Assembly (NCBI RefSeq): GCF_000614975.1
Contig: NZ_BALM01000001.1
Coordinates: 248,001-312,000 of the forward strand
Length of the DNA: 64,000 bases
Direction of reading: 5' to 3'
DNA from: Shewanella marina JCM 15074
GTDB lineage: Bacteria > Pseudomonadota > Gammaproteobacteria > Enterobacterales > Shewanellaceae
The notes under the pieces were generated by a model that was not told the DNA's origin, made no database searches, and saw only the letters and a program-made list of their open reading frames with translations. Numbering within the stretch: position 1 is the first letter of the stretch; every line of letters begins with the position of its first letter. Positions 57,357 to 64,000 of the stretch are shown here, piece by piece. The position numbers and the translations under genes are program-made.

Positions 57357-57433
57357 TGGTGGCCCCTCACAGACTTGAACTGTGGACCTAACGATTATGA
57401 GTCGTGTGCTCTAACCAACTGAGCTAAGGGGCC
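57357..57433 (-). tRNA. tRNA-Ile2 (CAU anticodon, lysidine type)
   Basis: A 77-base cloverleaf including CCA on the minus strand: GGCCCCTTAGCTCAGTTGG at the 5' end, anticodon stem-loop CGACTCATAATCG, T arm CACAGTTCAAGTCTGTG, and GGGGCC acceptor pairing with ACCA. Anticodon CAU, but the GGCCCC acceptor and body match the E. coli tRNA-Ile2 genes, not elongator tRNA-Met (GGCTACG) or tRNA-fMet. It reads AUA once TilS converts C34 to lysidine. Confidence 0.92.
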
Positions 57434-57702
57434 TACTTAAGATAGTCGTCACTACCGAAAGCGTGAAAGAGTATATAAACTTTATTTGCGCTTGTCACCC
57501 GTGCAAAGGCAAGAATTTGTGAAAAATGGTTTGTTTGCTTATCTGTTAGCCAATATTACTTAAAAATAACAAAATCAATGGCATTTGTAGTATCCATATG
57601 TGGATTTTAGTTTTCCGATTACCATGATGGCTAAAATTAATTGTTTATTATTGGTGATGAGGTATATAACTGATGGTATCAATCATTTATAAGGATAGGT
57701 TT
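57434..57702. other. Intergenic region between tRNA and tpx
   Basis: About 270 bases. It carries the minus-strand tRNA promoter and the tpx promoter. No gene or known operator is obvious. Confidence 0.4.
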
Positions 57703-58209
57703 ATGTCTCAAGTGACTTTTCGCGGAACCCCTATTACTGTATTAGGCCATTTCCCTCAAGTTGGTGATAAAGCACCGGATTTCAATTTAACATCGACAGA
57801 GCTTACGCCTATCTCTTTAGCTGATTTTGCGGGTAAAAAATTGGTGTTGAGTATCTTCCCAAGTATTGATACTGGTGTGTGCGCTCAGAGTGTACGTGCA
57901 TTCAATAGTAAAATAGCAAGTATGGACAATGCCTATGTGCTTGCGATATCTGCTGACTTACCTTTTGCTGCAGGACGTTTTTGTGAGCTAGAGGGAATTA
58001 AAAATGTGCAACATGCGTCAGTATTTCGCTCGCCAACTTTCGCTAAAGATTATGGGGTTGCCATTGTTGATGGTCCCATTGCCGGATTAACCAGTCGTGC
58101 TGTTATCTGTATTGATGAACAACAAAATGTGGTTTATAGCGAGTTAGTATCTGAAACAGCTAATGAGCCAAACTATGACGCTGCGTTAGCTGTTTTTACT
58201 CAACAGTAA
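57703..58209 (+). CDS. tpx: Thiol peroxidase
   Basis: 168 residues: TFRGTPITVLGHFPQVGDKAPDF at the start, SIFPSIDTGVCAQSVRAFN with the peroxidatic Cys, and FCELEGIKNV with the resolving Cys, an atypical 2-Cys peroxiredoxin. It reduces H2O2 and alkyl peroxides with thioredoxin. Start ATG 57703 matches the family and follows AAGGATAGG; upstream codons are spurious. The cupin gene follows 12 bases after. Confidence 0.95.
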   Translation: MSQVTFRGTPITVLGHFPQVGDKAPDFNLTSTELTPISLADFAGKKLVLSIFPSIDTGVCAQSVRAFNSKIASMDNAYVLAISADLPFAAGRFCELEGIKNVQHASVFRSPTFAKDYGVAIVDGPIAGLTSRAVICIDEQQNVVYSELVSETANEPNYDAALAVFTQQ

Positions 58210-58221
58210 GTGGACATAGTT

Positions 58222-58617
58222 ATGCAAAAAGTAGATATCACTAATAGCGGCGTTTGGAAGCATTTAGTGGAGTTACCTGAAGGTTCAGCCGGTTTTAGAA
58301 TGCGCGGCAGTTTACCTACAGATGAAAATGGCGCTGTGCTAATGATTGAACACTGGAATAAGGGAATGATTGAAACACCTCATTTTCACCCTGGTGATGA
58401 TATGACGATTGTTATGGCTGGGATTATGGCTGTTCAACCTCATATATTGGTTGATGGTCAGTGGCAACATGATGGTGAGGAGCAAGTTTATCATGTTGGT
58501 GAAACAGCTTATTTAAAGGCGACTCAAGTGCATTCAGTACGTTATCTTGAAGACACTAAGTTAGTTTATATTCATGATGGTGAGTTTGATTTAACTGAGG
58601 TTGAATTAAACCTTTAA
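58222..58617 (+). CDS. Small cupin-domain protein
   Basis: About 131 residues. Cupin motif 1 (HFHPGDDMTIVMAGIMA) and motif 2 (YHVGETAYLKATQVHSVRY) with His ligands are intact. The substrate is unknown. Start set at the ATG 58222; the reading before it (GTGGACATAGTT) is probably leader. Its gene follows tpx closely and may respond to the same peroxide stress. Confidence 0.75.
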   Translation: MQKVDITNSGVWKHLVELPEGSAGFRMRGSLPTDENGAVLMIEHWNKGMIETPHFHPGDDMTIVMAGIMAVQPHILVDGQWQHDGEEQVYHVGETAYLKATQVHSVRYLEDTKLVYIHDGEFDLTEVELNL

Positions 58618-58635
58618 TCGAGCTATTTGCGCTAT

Positions 58636-58668
58636 AAAAAGGCCATACCTTAGCAGTATGGCCTTTTT
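58636..58668. terminator. Bidirectional terminator
   Basis: Stem AAAAAGGCCATAC / GTATGGCCTTTTT with a 7-nt loop between convergent genes. Confidence 0.9.
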
Positions 58669-58673
58669 ATTTT

Positions 58674-60143
58674 TTAGATATTTTCGATATTTTGGCCACT
58701 GGTTTCAAATCGATAATGATAGGTGACCCATGCGCCTAATAATGAAGTAAATATAAGGGCGATAAGCACGGGGGATACGCCAAATGTATTCATTAGTATA
58801 GGGAATAAAAACGCAGTTGTAATAGCCCCTAGTTTACCTATAGAAGCTGAAAAGCCTGCCCCTTTTGCTCTAATACTCACTGGGAATACTTCCCCTGAAA
58901 TTAGGTAGGTTTGTGAATTGGGGCCAAAGTTATTCATAAAATTAAACAACATGAACCCTGCAAATAAAAGGTATATATGAGCACTATCGCTGGAGTAGGT
59001 TGAGATAACTGCCAGTAGTAAACCAACTGCACAACCGATAAACCCATAAATCTGCAATTTCATTCGACCAATTTTATCTGAATATATAATCGCAAAAATT
59101 ACACCAACAATAAGTAATGCATCAATTAATGCTGTGCCTTTCGCTGAATAGATAATTTGGCTGATTGTGCCGTGTAATGAGTCATCGGCTACAGTATTTT
59201 TGGTTAGCATGGTTGCTAGAATAACTGGCGTGAAAATACCAATACCATAGGTGCCTAAGTCTTGAATAAACCAAGGTAGTGAGGCTAATAGCGTTTTTGG
59301 ACGGTATTTTTTGTTGAATAGCTTTTTATAACCTTTCAACCAACCAATATCGGGTTTTTCAATAGTACGGTCTATTTTGATATTAATTGGATATTGTGGT
59401 GTGCGTTTTAATAAGGTGCGCAGTGCATGTGCGGCTTCTTTTTCTTTATTTTGATTCAGTAACCAATGGGCACTTTCTGGGATATAGCAGCGTGCAACTG
59501 TGATAATAATGGCTGGTAGAATAGCAACTGCATACATGATACGCCATGCATTGATATCATCACTGTAGCTTAATACGACAATGCCTACCAAAATTCCTAA
59601 AAATACGCCAATTGATTGAAAAGCGAATGCACCGAGTACTAGTTTACCGCGGTTATTCGTTGGAATATTTTCTGAGATCATTAAATGTGCGGTAGGGTAG
59701 TCACAACCTAATGCGAGTCCCACACCGAAGTTAAAGAATATAATCCAATACACTGATGGACTTAATGCAAGGCCAATTAAGCATAGCGAGAATATGAACA
59801 TCTCGATGATGAACATACGTTTGCGGCCATATATATCAGCTAATCCGCCAAGTGCACTGGCACCAATTAAAATACCAAAGAGTATTGAAGAACTGATAAG
59901 CCCTTTTTGTAGTGAAGAAAGATGAAATTGAATGGTAATTAATGGGAGTGTTAAGCCCATCATAAATACGACCATGCCTTCAAAGAATTTTCCTGATGTT
60001 GCAAGTAACCAAATTCTCCATTGAATTTTAGTCATTGGAACATAGAAAGTAGCAGTGCCGTCACTCCAGGTTGGTATTTCATCAATATAGTTTTGAATAC
60101 TCTTACCCGAGTTGGAATCAATCTTTTCTTGATTTGTCATCAT
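58674..60143 (-). CDS. MFS metabolite:H+ symporter
   Basis: About 489 residues with 12 helices. GGLADIYGRKRMFIIEMFIF is the sugar-porter loop motif, and RGKLVLGAFAFQSIGV then RCYIPESAHWLLNQNKEKEA (Pro-Glu-Ser-x-x-x-Trp-Leu) are sugar/metabolite symporter signatures; the carboxyl half has a matching ISGEVFPVSIRAKGAGF. Substrate class is sugars or aromatic/dicarboxylic acids. The start is unclear (ATG at 60143 or 60140; a TTG at 60209 also is open), since no strong ribosome site is seen. Confidence 0.8.
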   Translation of the reverse strand: MMTNQEKIDSNSGKSIQNYIDEIPTWSDGTATFYVPMTKIQWRIWLLATSGKFFEGMVVFMMGLTLPLITIQFHLSSLQKGLISSSILFGILIGASALGGLADIYGRKRMFIIEMFIFSLCLIGLALSPSVYWIIFFNFGVGLALGCDYPTAHLMISENIPTNNRGKLVLGAFAFQSIGVFLGILVGIVVLSYSDDINAWRIMYAVAILPAIIITVARCYIPESAHWLLNQNKEKEAAHALRTLLKRTPQYPINIKIDRTIEKPDIGWLKGYKKLFNKKYRPKTLLASLPWFIQDLGTYGIGIFTPVILATMLTKNTVADDSLHGTISQIIYSAKGTALIDALLIVGVIFAIIYSDKIGRMKLQIYGFIGCAVGLLLAVISTYSSDSAHIYLLFAGFMLFNFMNNFGPNSQTYLISGEVFPVSIRAKGAGFSASIGKLGAITTAFLFPILMNTFGVSPVLIALIFTSLLGAWVTYHYRFETSGQNIENI

Positions 60144-60640
60144 ATAAAGAAGGTGAAATAAGCTTATTTTGATGGCGGTATTAAATAGTAAATCATTAAA
60201 CTTCGTCAATGAATTTATTTTAAAGTTGCTGGTTTTAATAAGGCTTATATATTGTTAAAATAAGTAGTTATCTAATGCGTTTTAATTTTTTTTCTATAAA
60301 AAACAGTAGTTTGAGATAATTCCTTGTTTTGAGAACTTCCATCGATACATCTTGTTAACTATATTTACAATTATATGGGGTAAGGGGGTATCATCTTATT
60401 GACTTTGTTTTTTATATTTAACCTTTTAAAAGTATCATCTATTTAACCTAGATTGAATTAATGAGTTAATTTAAATAACATTATGTGTTTAAATTTAAAT
60501 TAAATGATATCTAGGCTTATATATATTAACTGCATGCTATTTATATTATTATTCGTTATTTATCAATAAATTTCATATTTACTATAAATAGTGAACGGAA
60601 TATTTATCTCTACAATGTATTTTTCATTTATTCAGACTAA
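60144..60640. other. Long AT-rich intergenic region
   Basis: About 500 bases with no credible frame or repeat. It must hold the promoter of the MFS gene (minus strand). The rpoD terminator follows at its right end. Confidence 0.45.
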
Positions 60641-60669
60641 TAAAAAAGCCTGCACGATGGCAGGCTTTT
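60641..60669 (-). terminator. Terminator of the dnaG-rpoD operon
   Basis: Stem AAAAGCCTGC / GCAGGCTTTT with a 6-nt loop; A6 on the left (T on the rpoD strand), 20 bases after the rpoD stop. Confidence 0.88.
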
Positions 60670-60689
60670 ATTGAATCATTTAACTCTGA

Positions 60690-62531
60690 CTATTCGTCTA
60701 AGAATGATTTTAAGATCTCTGAGCGAGAAGGGTGACGTAGTTTACGCAACGCCTTTGCTTCAATCTGACGAATACGCTCACGGGTAACGTCGAACTGCTT
60801 ACCCACTTCTTCTAGAGTATGGTCAGTGTTCATGTCGATACCAAAACGCATACGCAATACTTTAGCTTCACGAGCTGTTAGGCCTGCTAGCACTTCGTGA
60901 GTTGCGCTCTTTAAGCTCTCACTAGTTGCAGAGTCTAAAGGTAGCTCAAGCGTTGTATCTTCAATGAAATCGCCTAAGTGTGAATCTTCATCATCACCGA
61001 TAGGGGTTTCCATTGAGATTGGCTCTTTAGCAATCTTAAGTACTTTACGGATCTTATCTTCAGGCATCATCATACGTTCTGCCAACTCTTCAGGAGAAGG
61101 CTCTCGACCCATTTCCTGTAGCATTTGACGAGAAATACGATTCAACTTGTTGATAGTTTCAATCATATGTACTGGAATACGAATGGTACGTGCTTGGTCT
61201 GCAATAGAACGTGTAATTGCCTGACGGATCCACCATGTTGCATAAGTAGAGAACTTATAACCACGGCGGTATTCAAACTTATCTACTGCTTTCATTAGAC
61301 CAATGTTACCTTCTTGAATGAGATCCAAGAACTGTAAGCCACGGTTGGTATACTTTTTAGCAATAGAGATTACTAGACGTAAGTTTGCTTCAACCATCTC
61401 TTTCTTCGCACGACGAGCTTTTGCTTCACCGATTGACATACGACGGTTGATATCTTTAATTGCAATGATTGCAAGACCTGTTTCAACTTCAATTGCTTCT
61501 AGTTTCGAGCGGCTACGCTCAACGTCATCAGCAACAAGTTTTAAACCGTCTGAATATGGCTTGCCTGCTGACATTTCAGCATTAAACCATTCGATACTGC
61601 TTTCATTATTGCTGAACAATTTGACGAAGTTCTTCTTCGGCATTTTGGCTTGTTCAACACAAAGCTTCATGATCAAACGTTCTTGAACACGTACTTTGTC
61701 CATCATTTCACGCATATTTCTAACTAAGCTATCAAACTGCTTAGGCATTAGGCGGAATTCTTTAAAGATCTCGCCAATTTCAAATAAGGTACGTGTAGAT
61801 TCTGGGTGCTCACGGCCTTTAGCTGCAATAACCGCTAAAGAGTGCTCGTAAGCTGTACGTAGTTGACCAAAACGTTCTTTGGCTTCTTCAGGATCGGGGC
61901 CTTTGTTCGCCTCATCATCTGAATCGTCATCATCGTCATCATCGTCATCATCGTCTTCATCATCAAGTTGTTCATCTGATAATTCTGAACCAATGTGGGT
62001 CGCTGTTGGGGCAATATCATCTTCATCAGGATTGATAAATCCAGAGATAATATCAGACAAGCGCAGCTCGTCAGCTTCATAACGGTCGTATTGCTCAAGG
62101 ATCATAGAGATCGCTTGAGGATATTCTGCTACTGAGCTCTGTACGGTATTAATACCTTCTTCGATTCGCTTAGCGATGACAATTTCGCCTTCACGAGTCA
62201 ATAGCTCAACAGTACCCATTTCACGCATATACATACGTACAGGGTCGGTAGTGCGACCTAGCTCACTTTCTACCGTAGCCAGTGCGGCAGCGGCTTCTTC
62301 AGCAGCGTCTTCGTCTGTGTTGTCTTCCGACATCATCATGTCATCGGCATCAGGTGCTTCTTCAAACACTCGAATACCCATGTCATTTATCATCTGGATA
62401 ATATCTTCGATCTGGTCAGAATCGACCATGTCTGCAGGTAAGTGGTCGTTCACTTCTGCATAGGTTAAATACCCTTGCTCTTTACCTTTGGCGAGCAACA
62501 GCTTGAGTTGCGACTGCGGAGTTTGATCCAT
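60690..62531 (-). CDS. rpoD: RNA polymerase sigma-70 factor
   Basis: About 613 residues. Start [20 protein letters not shown] matches E. coli RpoD (region 1.1). [21 protein letters not shown] is region 1.2, then a non-conserved acidic stretch (residues ~190-210, a run of Asp), region 2.4 [21 protein letters not shown], and region 4.2 [30 protein letters not shown]. The start codon is ATG 62531; an in-frame ATG three codons upstream is disfavoured by the family. Downstream of dnaG, as in other gammaproteobacteria. Confidence 0.98.
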   Translation of the reverse strand: MDQTPQSQLKLLLAKGKEQGYLTYAEVNDHLPADMVDSDQIEDIIQMINDMGIRVFEEAPDADDMMMSEDNTDEDAAEEAAAALATVESELGRTTDPVRMYMREMGTVELLTREGEIVIAKRIEEGINTVQSSVAEYPQAISMILEQYDRYEADELRLSDIISGFINPDEDDIAPTATHIGSELSDEQLDDEDDDDDDDDDDDSDDEANKGPDPEEAKERFGQLRTAYEHSLAVIAAKGREHPESTRTLFEIGEIFKEFRLMPKQFDSLVRNMREMMDKVRVQERLIMKLCVEQAKMPKKNFVKLFSNNESSIEWFNAEMSAGKPYSDGLKLVADDVERSRSKLEAIEVETGLAIIAIKDINRRMSIGEAKARRAKKEMVEANLRLVISIAKKYTNRGLQFLDLIQEGNIGLMKAVDKFEYRRGYKFSTYATWWIRQAITRSIADQARTIRIPVHMIETINKLNRISRQMLQEMGREPSPEELAERMMMPEDKIRKVLKIAKEPISMETPIGDDEDSHLGDFIEDTTLELPLDSATSESLKSATHEVLAGLTAREAKVLRMRFGIDMNTDHTLEEVGKQFDVTRERIRQIEAKALRKLRHPSRSEILKSFLDE

Positions 62532-62666
62532 AGATATCATCCAATTTTGGTAGCTGATAAAACGACGGGTCAGTTAATTATTCAGTAATATTTAACTGCC
62601 GCACAAATCGTCAATTATAGGCTATTTAGGTTGTTCTTTACTAGTCATAGTGCTTGATTCACACAG

Positions 62667-64000
62667 TTATTTTGTGTTACGCGCATTTTTTATGATAGAG
62701 ATCAACTTAGATAGCTGGACTTTTTCTTCTTTTGTATGAGTCTGTTTTAGGCTCAATTCCTGATAGCGTTGCTCAATATATTGATTGTTCAACCAAATCA
62801 GGGACTTTTTAAACTCTTGTAACACGTTGGCATCCGCCACTTGATGCTCCCATTGGGCAATTTTTTTCAGAGTACCGTGCTCCGGTTTATTTCTGAATTC
62901 TTCAAGTAGTTGCGCGCTGCTAAGCTGTTGCGTTCGAGTTATATCTAGCAAAGTTATCAAGAGGTCAACACCGGCCATTTTGATATGTTTTAATGCTGGT
63001 TGCACGGCTAAACCAAAACCTACTTTTGGGTCTTGTAATAGTAATGCGATCGCCAGTCTTAATGGGGTTCCACGTCCTTTTAAGCCTTTTTTAGCTAAGG
63101 GTTGTGTACTGACCTTGGTGTTAAAACCAATTTTCTTTTTTAAATCTTCGCCACTATTCATGCCGAGCTTATGTGCAAGATTTTCGAGCAATAAATTTTG
63201 CAGTACAGTGTCTTGAACTTTTTCAATGAGGGCAATGGCTTGCTTAGCCAAGTTGCCTTTATCTGTACCGTATTTTTGCGCCAAGGTATCAAACAAAAAG
63301 TCAGCTAAATTTTGGGCACTTTCTATTAATGCTTCAAAGGCGGTTTTGCCTATTTTACGCACCATAGAATCAGGATCTTCCCCTTGGGGCAAGAACATGA
63401 ATTTAATCTGGTCACCCGGTTTCAACAGTGGTAGTGCTGTTTCTAAAGCACGCCATGCAGCATCTTTACCAGCATTATCACCATCGTAACAACACACCAC
63501 TTGGTGAGCATTACGAAGCAATAACTGTAATTGTTCTGCTGTTGTTGATGTACCTAAAGAGGCAACTGCATAGTCGACACCAAATTGAGCCAGTGCAACC
63601 ACATCCATATAGCCTTCAACAATTAAGATCTTATCGACATCACGATGCTTTTGCTTTAGCTCGTAGAGGCCATAAAGTTCATTGCCTTTATGAAATATGG
63701 GCGTTTCCGGCGAATTCAAGTACTTTGGTGTACCATCACCTAAAACTCTACCACCAAATGCAATAACGCGTCCGCGACGATCACGGATAGGGAACATTAG
63801 CCTATCGCGAAAACGGTCATAACGGCGGCCATTGTCTTTGGCAATAACCATTCCGGCGGTTAATAGTTTATCTTGTGCATCTTGATTACTGCGGTAACGG
63901 CTTAATAAACCATCCCAACTATCAGGCGCGAAGCCGATACCGAAATGTTTTACTACATCGTCACTTAAACCACGCATTTCAAGATAATCGACCACTTTTT
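62667..64000 (-). CDS. dnaG: DNA primase, 3' part only
   Basis: Only the C-terminal ~440 residues lie in the window; the 5' part with the zinc domain is to the right. MRGLSDDVVKHFGIGFAPDSW and GRRYDRFRDRLMFPIRDRRGRVIAFGGRVLG belong to the catalytic core; the Toprim residues are in ILIVEGYMDVVALAQFGVDYA and VVCCYDGDNAGKDAAWRAL. The C-terminal part contacts DnaB helicase. It makes the RNA primers of replication. Ends 136 bases before rpoD. Confidence 0.97.
   Translation of the reverse strand, partial: KVVDYLEMRGLSDDVVKHFGIGFAPDSWDGLLSRYRSNQDAQDKLLTAGMVIAKDNGRRYDRFRDRLMFPIRDRRGRVIAFGGRVLGDGTPKYLNSPETPIFHKGNELYGLYELKQKHRDVDKILIVEGYMDVVALAQFGVDYAVASLGTSTTAEQLQLLLRNAHQVVCCYDGDNAGKDAAWRALETALPLLKPGDQIKFMFLPQGEDPDSMVRKIGKTAFEALIESAQNLADFLFDTLAQKYGTDKGNLAKQAIALIEKVQDTVLQNLLLENLAHKLGMNSGEDLKKKIGFNTKVSTQPLAKKGLKGRGTPLRLAIALLLQDPKVGFGLAVQPALKHIKMAGVDLLITLLDITRTQQLSSAQLLEEFRNKPEHGTLKKIAQWEHQVADANVLQEFKKSLIWLNNQYIEQRYQELSLKQTHTKEEKVQLSKLISIIKNARNTK

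Noticed and set aside
57357..57433. tRNA-Met from the CAU anticodon
   Set aside because: Acceptor and body match the tRNA-Ile2 type (GGCCCC), not elongator or initiator Met.
61879..62463. Serine-rich plus-strand frames opposite rpoD
   Set aside because: They are the antisense of the acidic Asp/Glu region of sigma-70.

Overview
The window looks like a chromosomal segment of an AT-rich marine gammaproteobacterium, most likely Shewanella or a close relative. This rests on recognisable protein families, not on a database search: a dnaG-rpoD macromolecular-synthesis pair, GMP reductase, lipoate ligase A, several MSHA-type prepilins, a fumarate-reductase-like flavoprotein next to a four-haem cytochrome, large TonB-dependent receptors, and a DUF3634-like protein. 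No phage, IS element, integron or CRISPR array is visible.

Layout. 1-7.3 kb: the end of a repeat-rich peptidoglycan-binding protein, two divergent M24 peptidases and a large TonB receptor. 7.6-12.1 kb: FKBP isomerase, a cold-shock/DUF1294 membrane protein, a DUF418 membrane protein, a DUF368 polyprenyl-phosphate carrier and lplA. 12.3-21.6 kb: one co-directional, tightly packed block with photolyase, a MerR regulator, an SDR, an FAD amine-oxidase-like protein, DUF1365, a cyclopropane-fatty-acid-synthase-like methyltransferase, DUF2878, a chalcone-isomerase-like protein and a DUF3833 lipoprotein. This is the light/singlet-oxygen, lipid-modification cluster known in many proteobacteria. 21.7-30 kb: metabolic and transport genes (succinate-semialdehyde dehydrogenase, DAACS and OFA transporters, YjdM, a TPR-TonB protein). 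30-43 kb: small and accessory genes, including three stand-alone prepilins, a Gfa protein and a protein built of four Gfa domains, a CBM5/12 protein, a cation-efflux pump with a long His-Glu tract, a porin and an AlaX editing protein. 43.4 kb: guaC. 44.5-50.3 kb: a five-gene uptake operon (TonB receptor, methyltransferase, FecCD/BtuCD-type ABC importer, Tat-exported binding protein) headed by a near-perfect ModE-type palindrome, suggesting molybdate/tungstate or metallophore uptake. 51.4-56.7 kb: a sigma-54 activator divergent from an exported flavoprotein reductase, an exported HAL/PAL-like lyase and a four-haem cytochrome c. 56.7-64 kb: trmO, tRNA-Ile2(CAU), tpx, a cupin, an MFS transporter, rpoD and the 3' part of dnaG.

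The best candidate for a little-described system is the 51.4-56.7 kb block. I propose that it deaminates an amino acid (or related compound) in the periplasm to an unsaturated acid and then uses that acid as a respiratory electron acceptor. The lyase lacks the usual Ala-Ser-Gly triad that forms the MIO cofactor, so its chemistry is open. The ModE-box uptake operon and the four-domain Gfa protein are the next most interesting.

A technical warning matters for all readings: nine genes are split by a frame break, and in every one the frame is restored by adding one base, never by removing one. This one-sided pattern points to systematic single-base deletions in the assembly. I annotate these genes as broken as read but probably intact in the organism.
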